Shown here piece after piece: positions 1 through 7,118 of a stretch of 17,466 bases of DNA (its first letter is position 1; every line of letters starts with the position of its first letter). The notes under the pieces were generated by a model. That model worked only from the letters and a program-made list of their open reading frames with translations. It had not been told where the DNA came from and did no database searches. Source of the DNA: JALOBO01 sp023228225. GTDB lineage: Bacteria > Bacillota > Clostridia > Christensenellales > UBA1242. The position numbers were made by a program, and so were the translations under genes. The stretch lies in assembly GCA_041663585.1 (NCBI GenBank), contig JBAYMN010000019.1:1-17466 (forward strand), read 5' to 3'.

Positions 1-387
1 ACGAGCAGAATAGTCATTTGTTGCAAGTGCTGTAAAGGCAAGTGCTGTTGCATCGGCAGGAAGTGCATCATCATATGCCGCTGCTGGAATGGCGGTATTT
101 AATGTTGCACCGGTAGATGTTGCATCGGTGTAAACATAAAAGACGGGCGCACCTGAATAATTGGTTACAGTTACTGTATCGCCTGTCCAAATTCCGGCAA
201 GTGTTGCTGCATTAGGATCTACTGTAAAACCAACAGCAAAAGTTGCTGCACCCGTTAAGTCTACTGCATCAATGGTAACTGTGGTTGTTCCAGTTATAAC
301 ATCATCTAGTTCTGCAAAAGAATTAATGCTTAGTCCGGTTGTTGTCGCAATTGCTAATGAGCATATTGCAGTTAATATTTTTTTCAT
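1..387 (-). CDS. Secreted protein of unknown function, N-terminal part (cut by left edge)
   Basis: The reading frame is open from the ATG at 387-385 to the first base of the window (129 codons, no stop), so the gene continues off the left edge. The start is preceded by a strong Shine-Dalgarno sequence (AAAAGGAGG just upstream on the minus strand). Residues 1-25 form a typical Sec signal peptide: two Lys, a hydrophobic stretch, then NSFA before ELDD, a good signal peptidase I site. The mature part is rich in Ala, Thr, Val and Asp and has almost no Lys or Arg, which suits an exported beta-rich surface protein. Residues about 54-86 (FTVDPNAA, a Trp, TNYSGAPVFYVYTD) match the protein encoded divergently at 823-1434 (FTVNPNAG, a Trp, YNETGAPINFYFTN), so the two look like paralogues. 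I do not recognise the family. An A/T-rich exported matrix, pilin-like or adhesin role is possible but unsupported. Confidence 0.8.
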   Translation of the reverse strand, partial: MKKILTAICSLAIATTTGLSINSFAELDDVITGTTTVTIDAVDLTGAATFAVGFTVDPNAATLAGIWTGDTVTVTNYSGAPVFYVYTDATSTGATLNTAIPAAAYDDALPADATALAFTALATNDYSAR

Positions 388-822
388 TTTTCCTCCTTTT
401 TATTTTCTATTACATATGTATAGAAATTATTTACTGTCATTGATTTTGTTTTACTATTTGACAGTTTTAATATAATGGTATTATGTGTTGCTATGAAATT
501 TATATACGCTATTTATATGTAAACAACTTACAACATTTTTGAAAATATATATGCTTTTAATTATATTTTTATGTAATTAGTAATAAGTATATAAATCTAT
601 TTGCTATTTAAAAAAGTTTTGTGTTATTATTAAATATGTATATGTAATACTACATATAGTGTATTTATATATACATGATGCACAAGTTTGACATCTAATT
701 GTATATAATCATATGGCAATTAGTTTTATATAACCCACAATTTAATGCGCTACCTAATTGATTGTTGTTGATTACAATTATTTTTGTATAAAAAGGTAAC
801 AAATCAAAAGGAGGTAAATGTA
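388..822. other. AT-rich divergent intergenic region
   Basis: About 435 bp with no convincing gene, lying between two divergently transcribed secreted-protein genes, so promoters for both should be here. It contains many TATATA/ACATAT runs, a TACATATGTA palindrome at 411-420 and a perfect inverted repeat at 639-658. TTGACA hexamers occur at 458-463 and 688-693, but neither has a good -10 box at 16-18 bp; the TATAAT-like boxes after them lie only 7 and 10 bp away. I therefore do not call a specific promoter. Confidence 0.6.
639..658. repeat. Perfect inverted repeat (8 bp arms, 4 nt loop)
   Basis: TATATGTA at 639-646 and TACATATA at 651-658 are exact reverse complements around the loop ATAC. 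There is no following T-run and the stem is all A/T apart from one pair, so it is not a convincing terminator. Its place midway between two divergent promoters would suit a regulator-binding dyad, but in such AT-rich DNA chance is a real alternative. Confidence 0.5.
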
Positions 823-1434
823 ATGAAAAATTTTTTCATTTTGTGTTTGCTTTCTTTATCGATTTTTTGCACTTGCTCAGGTGTTTATTCATTAGCCGAA
901 AATGATAATGATTTTGGATTTGAAACGCAAGTTGAAATTGAAGCAACTTATATAAACACAACCGCAACTATGACTGCACACTTTACTGTTAATCCAAATG
1001 CAGGCTCAAAACTTACAAGTGGACAATGGGAATTTAATAATGATGTATGGGGAGTACGCCAGCAGTTAATAGTATATAATGAAACCGGCGCCCCGATTAA
1101 TTTTTATTTTACTAATGTAGATACAATTTCAAATAATGCTCCATATGAAAGAATTTTGTGGAAACAAATTAATTATGAGAATGATTTAAACTGGGCAAAT
1201 ATGGGGCATAATGATACACAAAAATATTACTCTTTTGGGGTAAACGATGAAGATATAACTGTATTAAAAAATAATACAATATTAGCATCAAAATTTGATA
1301 GCATAGATAATCGGTCAACCATACAATACTTACAGTTTAGGTGCGGGTTATCTTGGGTTCAAAAAACAACACTAGTATATAGTTTAGTGTTAACAATAGA
1401 ACTTTCTGATGAGTCTTTTATCCCGCAAGCGTAG
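823..1434 (+). CDS. Secreted protein of unknown function, paralogue of the divergent gene
   Basis: The start is set at ATG 823 because AAGGAGG ends 8 bases before it; an upstream TTG at 784 in the same frame has no such site. This gives 203 residues. Residues 1-25 are a signal peptide (Lys-Asn, a long hydrophobic run containing two Cys, then YSLA before ENDND, a plausible signal peptidase I site). The Cys residues are not in a proper lipobox, because a Phe or Thr sits where a small residue is needed. The mature protein has no second membrane segment and is rich in Asn, Asp, Thr and aromatic residues, suggesting a beta-sandwich. The FTVNPNAG and TGAPINFYFTN segments match the neighbour at 1-387. 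I do not recognise the family. It is probably transcribed alone, since radC converges on it 43 bp downstream. Confidence 0.82.
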   Translation: MKNFFILCLLSLSIFCTCSGVYSLAENDNDFGFETQVEIEATYINTTATMTAHFTVNPNAGSKLTSGQWEFNNDVWGVRQQLIVYNETGAPINFYFTNVDTISNNAPYERILWKQINYENDLNWANMGHNDTQKYYSFGVNDEDITVLKNNTILASKFDSIDNRSTIQYLQFRCGLSWVQKTTLVYSLVLTIELSDESFIPQA

Positions 1435-1477
1435 GCGTTGCAATAGAATTTTTAATTTGTTTATTATGAAAACATTA

Positions 1478-2248
1478 TTATGTTAATTTCTTATAATTTT
1501 CAGTTGAATATGATGTGGTTCTATTAGCGATCTTAGCGCCACCCATTTTTTCTAAATTATTAATAAATTCCTGCATTTGATTTTCGCCTGCAAAACTATA
1601 AATTGTGTCATTGCCAATTATTAAGTGGTCTACTGTGATTATACCATTAAGGCCCAAACTTAAAACAATATTTTTTGTAATTTTATAATCTTCCGCCGAT
1701 GGTAAGGCTTGTCCACTAGGGTGATTATGTGCAAGAATTACTGAACAAGAGTTAAACTTTAATGCTTCACGCGTAATATTTCTAATTTGTACATTGGCGC
1801 TGTTTACCGTGCCTTCCGAAATCAAAATATTTTTAATTAGCATAAGATCACTATCCAAGCACGCTAAATAAAATTCTTCGCGTGTTAGATTTTGTAAATA
1901 TGCTTTAAAATATTCCTCGGCTTGCTTTAAATTTTTAAGTGGCGTGCGCTTATCCATTTTACTTTTTCTGTATGCTTTAAAAATCTCCGGCAACATATAT
2001 AAAAACTGTGAACTTACACTACCCATACCGCATATCTGTATTAAATCTTCTGGCGAGGCATCTATAACAGCACCCAAAGAACCAAAATGTTCTATTAAAT
2101 TATGCGCAATAGGATTAGTGTCTTTTCGGGGAATAACAAAACCTAAGAGCATTTCTAATATTTGATGCTCATCAAAACTTTCTAACCCTTCGGTTAATGC
2201 TCGGGTTTTTAACCTAGCACGGTGTCCAGTGTGTAAATTGTTTTCCAT
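1478..2248 (-). CDS. radC: RadC family JAMM/MPN domain protein
   Basis: 256 residues, normal length for RadC (UPF0758). The N-terminal half (about 1-100) is the helical part with a helix-hairpin-helix-like segment (ICGMGSVSS, 71-80). The C-terminal half is the JAB1/MPN metalloprotease-like fold with a complete JAMM motif: E145, H174-x-H176 within HNHPSG, seven residues to S184, and D187. These residues would bind zinc. RadC was long called a DNA repair protein, but that role was withdrawn in E. coli and the cellular function of the family remains unclear. Start ATG 2248 has AAAGGA about five bases upstream (2259-2254). The gene is convergent with the 823-1434 gene and divergent from degV. Confidence 0.95.
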   Translation of the reverse strand: MENNLHTGHRARLKTRALTEGLESFDEHQILEMLLGFVIPRKDTNPIAHNLIEHFGSLGAVIDASPEDLIQICGMGSVSSQFLYMLPEIFKAYRKSKMDKRTPLKNLKQAEEYFKAYLQNLTREEFYLACLDSDLMLIKNILISEGTVNSANVQIRNITREALKFNSCSVILAHNHPSGQALPSAEDYKITKNIVLSLGLNGIITVDHLIIGNDTIYSFAGENQMQEFINNLEKMGGAKIANRTTSYSTENYKKLT

Positions 2249-2266
2249 ATTTTTCCTTTATTTCTA

Positions 2267-2295
2267 ATTTTACAATAAAAAAGGTTAAAAATCAA
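2267..2295 (-). promoter_or_regulatory. Putative sigma-A-type promoter for radC
   Basis: On the minus strand, TTGATT (2295-2290) is followed after exactly 17 bp by TAAAAT (2272-2267). Transcription would begin near 2260, giving a very short leader that starts about at the radC ribosome binding site. It overlaps the region that must also drive degV. Confidence 0.5.
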
Positions 2296-2304
2296 CAATA
2301 ACGC

Positions 2305-2310
2305 TATAAT
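2305..2310 (+). promoter_or_regulatory. Possible -10 box for degV
   Basis: A perfect TATAAT lies 40 bp before the degV start. At the expected -35 distance there is only AGGTTA, a poor match, so either a regulator assists or this is a chance hexamer. Confidence 0.3.
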
Positions 2311-2349
2311 TAATATACAAGCAATATAAATATAGTGGAGTTGATGGCT

Positions 2350-3195
2350 ATGAAAATTCAAATTGTAACAGATAGCACCGCGGATTTAACAAAAGATATA
2401 ATTAAAAAGCACAACATTATTGTAGTTCCGCTTACAGTAACGCTAGGAGATGAATCATTTAAAGATGGAATAGACATTACGCCCGATAAAATTGCGGATT
2501 ATGTTAAAAAAAGCGGACAATTACCTAAAACCGCTGCCCCATCAATTAGCGACTACAAAGACATTTTTTGTGAAATTGCTAAAACAGAAACTGGAATTTT
2601 ACATTTTAGTATGTCTAGCGATATGTCCGCATCTTATCAAAGCGCCTTAGTGGCATCACAAGACTATAAAAATGTTTATGTAATTGATACACGCTCACTG
2701 TCTACCGGTATTGCGTTGCTTATTTTATATGCAAACGAATTGATTGAAAAAGGGCTTGACATAAAGGAAATATATAATAAAGTTTTAACACGCATTCCAT
2801 ATGTAAATGTTTCGTTTATTATAGATGATTTAACATATTTGCATAAAAGCGGAAGGTGTAGCAATCTTGCATTTTTTGGGGCTAATTTACTTAGGCTAAA
2901 ACCATCTATTAATGTAAAAAATGGAAAAATGATTGCAGGCAAAAAATACCGTGGTAACATTAGCATAGCGGTGCAAGAATATGTTAAAGATATTTTAAAA
3001 CAAAACACAAATATAGATAGTGGTGTTATTTTTATTACTCATAGTATGATTGATTATAGTATAGTGGAGTCAGTTAAAAAAATTATTTTAGAGGAATCAC
3101 ATTTTAAACAAATCTCCGAGGCGATTACGGGTAGCACAATTTTTAGCCATTGCGGACAAAACTCGCTAGGTTTGTTGTTTATTAACAAAATATAA
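2350..3195 (+). CDS. degV: DegV family fatty acid-binding protein
   Basis: DegV/FakB proteins bind a fatty acid in a deep pocket; the FakB members hand it to the kinase FakA for phosphorylation and entry into phospholipid synthesis. The 281-residue protein has the family landmarks in order: IVTDSTADL (5-13), the TAAPSISDY segment (61-69), the HFSMSSDMSASYQSA segment (85-99), VIDTRSLSTG (111-120), LTYLHKSGR (161-169) and a C-terminal SHCGQNSLGLLF (266-277). Start: ATG 2350 is preferred because GGAG at 2337-2340 lies nine bases before it; the in-frame GTG at 2335 and ATG at 2344 would overlap or crowd that site. No fakA-like gene is in the window. It begins a run of plus-strand genes reaching 5712. 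Confidence 0.92.
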   Translation: MKIQIVTDSTADLTKDIIKKHNIIVVPLTVTLGDESFKDGIDITPDKIADYVKKSGQLPKTAAPSISDYKDIFCEIAKTETGILHFSMSSDMSASYQSALVASQDYKNVYVIDTRSLSTGIALLILYANELIEKGLDIKEIYNKVLTRIPYVNVSFIIDDLTYLHKSGRCSNLAFFGANLLRLKPSINVKNGKMIAGKKYRGNISIAVQEYVKDILKQNTNIDSGVIFITHSMIDYSIVESVKKIILEESHFKQISEAITGSTIFSHCGQNSLGLLFINKI

Positions 3196-3303
3196 ATTAT
3201 TATTGTGTTTGTTCTATTATAAAACGATGGCATTTTTATTGAATAATTCTTAAAAATATGCTAGTATGATTTATTAAAAACAAAAAAATTTAAGGAGTTC
3301 AGA

Positions 3304-4266
3304 ATGGGGAAATTTTGGGACGCCGTAAATGGTCAATTATTAAAAGTTATAGAGTGGGAAGATGAAGACAAAAATTTACTTGTTTATAAGTTTCCTATGG
3401 AAAATAAAGAAATTATGATGGACTCAAAACTTATTGTACGCGAATCGCAAGTGGCGGTATTTGTTAATAATGGCAAAATTGCCGACGTATTTACACCGGG
3501 TATATATAAGTTAAGCGCTGATAACTTACCTATTTTAACAGTGCTAATGTCTTGGATATATGCGTTTAATTCGCCTTTTAAAGCCGAAGTGTATTTTGTA
3601 AACACAAAACAATTTACCGCTCAAAAATGGGGAACACAAAATCCTATTATGCTTAGAGATAAAGAGTTTGGCGTTGTAAGACTAAGGGGATACGGAGTAT
3701 ATTCATTTAGGGCAAATGATGCCACAAAATTATTAAAAGAATTATTTGGCACAAATTCGACTTTTACGATCGAAGACATAACCGAACAGTTAAAATCTAA
3801 TGTGGTTGCAGGACTTACCGATTTAATTGCAAGTTCAAAAATTTCGGCAATCGACCTTGCTACAAATTATAACGAATTTTCGGTACTCGGAAAAACCGAA
3901 TTACAGGAAAAATTTAAAGAATTTGGGTTAGAACTTTGTTCTCTTGTTATAGAAAACCTATCACTTCCAGCCGAAGTAGAAAAAGTGCTTGATGAACGCA
4001 CAAAACTTGGTGTTTTTGGCGACCAAATGGGCAAAATTGCAATGCGTAGTTCTGCAAATGATTTAAAAGAAGAAAGCAAGCCAAAAGAAAATAAGTCAGA
4101 AAACAAAACAAATTGCATTAAATGTGGTGTAGAAATCAAAGCAACTGTAAAATTTTGCCCAGAATGTGGTGCAAAACAAGTTAAAACTTGTGCTAATTGC
4201 GGAACCGAAATTAAGGCAAGTGCAAAGTTCTGTTCGGAGTGTGGAGAAAAAATAGTAGCGGTGTAA
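3304..4266 (+). CDS. SPFH/YdjI-type protein with two C-terminal zinc ribbons
   Basis: 320 residues. Residues 1-240 follow the bacterial 'virion core protein'-like SPFH (Band 7) family that includes B. subtilis YdjI: KLIVRESQVAVFVNNG (42-57), the PFKAEVYFVNTKQF segment (91-104), WGTQNPIMLRDKEFG (109-123), DLATNYNEF (184-192) and LPAEVEKVLDERT (221-233). Such proteins are soluble or membrane-associated scaffolds; YdjI is linked to the cell-envelope stress system of Bacillus. A charged linker (254-268) leads to two near-identical zinc ribbons, C271/C274/C285/C288 and C296/C299/C310/C313. No transmembrane segment is evident. Start ATG 3304 has AAGGAG at 3292-3297. It lies 108 bp after degV and 63 bp before tlyA. 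Confidence 0.88.
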   Translation: MGKFWDAVNGQLLKVIEWEDEDKNLLVYKFPMENKEIMMDSKLIVRESQVAVFVNNGKIADVFTPGIYKLSADNLPILTVLMSWIYAFNSPFKAEVYFVNTKQFTAQKWGTQNPIMLRDKEFGVVRLRGYGVYSFRANDATKLLKELFGTNSTFTIEDITEQLKSNVVAGLTDLIASSKISAIDLATNYNEFSVLGKTELQEKFKEFGLELCSLVIENLSLPAEVEKVLDERTKLGVFGDQMGKIAMRSSANDLKEESKPKENKSENKTNCIKCGVEIKATVKFCPECGAKQVKTCANCGTEIKASAKFCSECGEKIVAV

Positions 4267-4329
4267 TACTTATAAATTCGCCCTCAATATTTGTGTTTTT
4301 TGATTGATTTCAATAAAGGATAGGTAATA

Positions 4330-5151
4330 ATGGAAAAACGATTAGATATTTTTTTAGCGGAACATTCATATTTTGATTCACGCCAACACAGCCAGCACGC
4401 TATAATGCAAGGCTATGTATCGGTAAATGGGCAGTGCGTACAAAACAAAAGTAAAATGGTAACTGAAAATGATAAAATAGAAATTAAAAAAGACTTGATT
4501 AAAAATGAATTTAAATATGTATCACGCGGTGGATTAAAATTAGAAAAAGCGGTGTTAAGTTTTGGCATTGATTTTAAAAACAAAATTGTTTTAGATGTTG
4601 GTGCTTCTACTGGCGGATTTACCGATTGTGTGTTATCACTTGGGGCTAAAAAAGTTTACGCCTTAGATGTGGGCAGTGGTCAATTAAATAACAAATTGAA
4701 ACTTGATACGCGTGTTGTTGTAATGGAAAACTGTAATTTTAGAGAATCAAGCAAAAAAGATTTTGCGGATACAATAGATATTATTGTTACAGATGTATCT
4801 TTTATTTCGCTTAATTTACTTGCGGACAATTTTAAAAATGTTCTTAAAGAAAATGGAGAACTTATTACGCTAATTAAACCGCAGTTTGAATGTGGAAAAG
4901 AAATAGCAGATAAATTTAAAGGGATTGTGCTTGATGAAAAAGTACATGTTGAAGTACTAAATAGTGTAATTAATAGTTTTGCAAAAGCGGGATTAATATT
5001 TAAAGATGTTACTTTTTCTCCTATTAAAGGCGGTAGTGGAAACATTGAATATTTGACTTATTTTATAAAAGCCGAAAAAACAATACCAGAAGCGGAAAAT
5101 AATAAAGAAATTAATTTATGCGTAAATAATGCATTTAATTCTTTTAAATAA
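4330..5151 (+). CDS. tlyA: TlyA family rRNA 2'-O-methyltransferase
   Basis: TlyA methylates ribose 2'-OH groups of rRNA (C1409 of 16S and, in some bacteria, C1920 of 23S) using SAM; the 'hemolysin' label is historical. The 273-residue protein has an N-terminal S4 RNA-binding domain (1-60, with MQGYVSVNGQ), the linker and SRGGLKL (65-71), SAM motif I VLDVGASTGGFTDC (87-100), TDVSF (154-158), LIKPQFE (181-187) and GGSGNIEYL (234-242). The expected K-D-K-E catalytic residues can be assigned to K70, D155, K183 and E240. The C-terminal 25 residues are a non-conserved tail. Start ATG 4330 has AAAGGA about 11-16 bases upstream. It could be co-transcribed with the SPFH gene. Confidence 0.94.
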   Translation: MEKRLDIFLAEHSYFDSRQHSQHAIMQGYVSVNGQCVQNKSKMVTENDKIEIKKDLIKNEFKYVSRGGLKLEKAVLSFGIDFKNKIVLDVGASTGGFTDCVLSLGAKKVYALDVGSGQLNNKLKLDTRVVVMENCNFRESSKKDFADTIDIIVTDVSFISLNLLADNFKNVLKENGELITLIKPQFECGKEIADKFKGIVLDEKVHVEVLNSVINSFAKAGLIFKDVTFSPIKGGSGNIEYLTYFIKAEKTIPEAENNKEINLCVNNAFNSFK

Positions 5152-5188
5152 TTCCTTGTATAAATAATTATTTTATAGAAAATACTAA

Positions 5189-5206
5189 CCCTATGAATAC
5201 ATAGGG
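5189..5206 (+). promoter_or_regulatory. Hairpin overlapping the ribosome binding site of the first coat gene
   Basis: CCCTATG (5189-5195), loop AATA, CATAGGG (5200-5206) form a perfect 7-bp hairpin. Its right arm contains part of the G-run (5204-5208) that serves as Shine-Dalgarno sequence for ATG 5216. If the hairpin forms in the mRNA it would reduce ribosome access. It has no T-run, so it is not a terminator. Confidence 0.5.
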
Positions 5207-5215
5207 GGTATTTTT

Positions 5216-5431
5216 ATGAAAAATCCTATTACAACAAAAGATTTAAGCGCATTACACGAACTAATGGTTTACGAACAATGGGCATCAACTAAGTTTAAAA
5301 TGCTTGAAGAATTAACAGAAGATACTGCACTTAAAACAATGTTTAAAAACATTTGTTTAAAACATGGTTCACACTTTGATTCGCTTTATAACTATTTAAC
5401 ATCAAATTCTGGTTTAGGAGGTGCAAAATAA
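5216..5431 (+). CDS. Small CotF-like spore coat protein
   Basis: 71 residues, almost entirely helical: ALHELMVYEQWASTKF (12-27), then a second helix ending with HGSHFDSLYNYL. This resembles half of the ferritin-like helical bundle seen in clostridial CotF/CotF-like coat proteins, where a Glu and a downstream HxxH-like region recur (here E15, E19, H50, H53). Start ATG 5216 follows a G-rich ribosome binding site. The stop codon TAA overlaps the next start by one base (TAATG), so the two are translated together and may act as partners. Assignment to CotF is by pattern only; the function in the coat is unknown. Confidence 0.7.
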   Translation: MKNPITTKDLSALHELMVYEQWASTKFKMLEELTEDTALKTMFKNICLKHGSHFDSLYNYLTSNSGLGGAK

Positions 5432-5712
5432 TGAAATTAACACCCAAAGAAATTATGATAGATGCACTCATTTGCGAAAAATACATGATTAATGCATATT
5501 CAAAATTTATAATGGAAGCATCTTGTCGCCCATTAATAGATTTATTAACTACTAATGCTGCTAACCATATTGCAACTCAGCACGCAATTTTTAAAGAAAT
5601 GGAAAAAAGGGGAATGTATCCGGTAACCGAAGCAAAGCAACAAGAACTATCACAAGCAATTAGTACTGCTGATGATACAAAAAAATGCTATAAAGATGCA
5701 ATAAAAAAATAG
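5431..5712 (+). CDS. CotF family spore coat protein
   Basis: 93 residues. The sequence follows the Coat_F pattern: a conserved DALICEKYMINAYSKF helix (12-27), EASCRPL (29-35), then a helix with HIATQHAIFKEMEKRGMY (47-64), which is the family's QxxxFxxMxxRGWY-like signature. CotF proteins are found in the spore coat of Bacillus and clostridia, and many clostridia carry several short copies. Start ATG 5431 overlaps the previous stop by one base, with AGGAGG at 5416-5421 inside the upstream gene. The pair ends at a strong bidirectional terminator. The presence of this pair suggests an endospore-forming ancestry. Confidence 0.8.
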   Translation: MKLTPKEIMIDALICEKYMINAYSKFIMEASCRPLIDLLTTNAANHIATQHAIFKEMEKRGMYPVTEAKQQELSQAISTADDTKKCYKDAIKK

Positions 5713-5751
5713 ATTTAATGTCAATTTTTATTAAATAATTGAAAAAAAGAT

Positions 5752-5800
5752 ATAAAAAATACAAAAACCGCAATATTTTGCGAATTTTTGTATTTTTTAT
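5752..5800. terminator. Bidirectional rho-independent terminator (coat genes / trpS)
   Basis: A 16-bp perfect outer stem (5752-5767 with 5785-5800; an A-rich left arm and T-rich right arm) encloses a CGCAA-TATT-TTGCG hairpin (5769-5782), separated by one unpaired base on one side and two on the other. Because the outer arms are A- and T-tracts, the structure works as a GC-hairpin plus U-tract read from either strand. It lies between the convergent ends of the coat gene and trpS. Confidence 0.85.
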
Positions 5801-5828
5801 CAAATTTGCTTATTTTTAAATAATTTAT

Positions 5829-6860
5829 TTAATTATCAAAATATTCTACTCCAATTGCTTTTCGTATGCGTTTTAAAGTATTTGTGGCAATCGCTTGTGC
5901 TTTGTTACTACCGTCAATTAAAATTTTGTCTACTAAATTAATATGCTGTTCATAATATTTTCGGCGTTCGCGTATTGGAGTTAATAATTCTTCTAAAACT
6001 TGTAAAAGATATTTTTTTACCGTTACATCGCCAAGTCCTCCTGCTTTATAATGCTCTTTCATTTCTTTAATTTTTGCCTTGTCCGAACCAAACACATCTA
6101 AATATGTAAATACCATATTACCATCAACTTGACCTTTATCTTCTACATGAATGTGATTTGGATCGGTGTACATACTCATAACTTTTGTTCGTAACACTTC
6201 GGTAGTATCAGAAAGATAAATAGCATTGTTTGCCGATTTACTCATTTTTTTGCCATCAAGCCCCAGCAAGCGACGGCGTGATTTTGCACTAGGTACAACA
6301 GCAACTGGATTTTTAAATAGATTGCCATAAGTAGCATTAAAAGATTGCACAATTTCTTGAGTTTGTTCTACCATAGGTAATTGATCTTCTCCAACCGGTA
6401 CAACATCGGTGTCAAAAGCAAGAATGTCGGCGGCTTGACTAATGGGGTATGTTAAAAAACCAACAGGTATGCTTTTTTCAAATCCGCGAAGTTTTATTTC
6501 TTGCTTAATTGTAGGGTTTCGTTGTAACCTTGATAGTGTTACTAAATTTGAAAAATACATTGTCATTTCACAAAGTTCTGGCACGCGTGATTGTATAAAT
6601 ATTACGGATTTTTCAGGGTTAATGCCGACTGAAAGATAATCAAGTGCCACTTCACGCAAATTTTTTCTAATTTTTTCGGGATTTTTTGCGTTGTCAGTTA
6701 ATGCCTGCATATCTGCAATCATAATAAACGGATTATATAAACCGGAATTCTGCATTTCAACTCTGGTATTTAAACTGCCAACATAATGACCTAAGTGCAA
6801 CTTGCCAGTAGGCCGGTCACCTGTTAAAAATGTTTTTTTAATTGTATTTTCTTTATTCAT
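5829..6860 (-). CDS. trpS: Tryptophanyl-tRNA synthetase
   Basis: Class Ic aminoacyl-tRNA synthetase that charges tRNA-Trp with tryptophan using ATP. The 343-residue protein has normal length and full motifs: TGDRPTGKLHLGHYVGSL near the N terminus (HIGH motif as HLGH, 22-25), IADMQALT (48-55), the substrate-binding GEDQ (157-160), and KMSKS (205-209). Start ATG 6860 is preceded on the minus strand by AAAGGCAG at a usable but slightly long distance. A strong promoter lies immediately upstream and the leader would be about 30 nt, too short for a T-box or trp leader, so regulation by uncharged tRNA is not apparent. It is monocistronic, ending at a terminator shared with the coat genes. Confidence 0.97.
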   Translation of the reverse strand: MNKENTIKKTFLTGDRPTGKLHLGHYVGSLNTRVEMQNSGLYNPFIMIADMQALTDNAKNPEKIRKNLREVALDYLSVGINPEKSVIFIQSRVPELCEMTMYFSNLVTLSRLQRNPTIKQEIKLRGFEKSIPVGFLTYPISQAADILAFDTDVVPVGEDQLPMVEQTQEIVQSFNATYGNLFKNPVAVVPSAKSRRRLLGLDGKKMSKSANNAIYLSDTTEVLRTKVMSMYTDPNHIHVEDKGQVDGNMVFTYLDVFGSDKAKIKEMKEHYKAGGLGDVTVKKYLLQVLEELLTPIRERRKYYEQHINLVDKILIDGSNKAQAIATNTLKRIRKAIGVEYFDN

Positions 6861-6895
6861 ACTAATTCTGCCTTTAAATATATTAATAATAATCT

Positions 6896-6924
6896 ATTAT
6901 ACGGCAATTTTTTTGATATGTCAA
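6896..6924 (-). promoter_or_regulatory. Consensus sigma-A-type promoter for trpS
   Basis: On the minus strand a perfect TTGACA (6924-6919), a 17-bp spacer and a perfect TATAAT (6901-6896). The predicted start is near 6889, about 29 bases before the trpS ATG. Confidence 0.85.
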
Positions 6925-7059
6925 TTTTTTGTTTGTAGAGGATTATGCTTATTTTGTTTCAAAAACCGCTTTATCAATATATGCCATAAGCATAATTTTA
7001 GTTTAATTAAGCAAGTGATTGTACCAAAAAAATTAATTTTTAAATATAATAAAAAGGTA

Positions 7060-7088
7060 TTGACAAAAAAGCGATTTTGTTTTACACT
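7060..7088 (+). promoter_or_regulatory. Promoter of the tRNA operon
   Basis: TTGACA (7060-7065), 17-bp spacer, TACACT (7083-7088). Predicted start near 7095, about 24 bases before the first mature tRNA base. No gene is otherwise seen between trpS and the tRNAs (6861-7118). Confidence 0.82.
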
Positions 7089-7118
7089 AACAACGCTTGA
7101 AAAAGTTAAATTTTATAA

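Noticed and set aside
161..475. Open frame on the plus strand at the left end
   Set aside because: It is antisense to the secreted-protein gene at 1-387, which has a signal peptide and strong ribosome binding site; the plus-strand frame has neither.
688..709. TTGACA and TATAAT in the left intergenic region as a promoter
   Set aside because: The hexamers are only 10 bp apart, too close for sigma-A; the same applies to 458-476, with 7 bp.
6861..6895. T-box or trp leader for trpS
   Set aside because: The promoter lies so close to the gene that the leader is about 30 nt, with room for no specifier stem or terminator/antiterminator.
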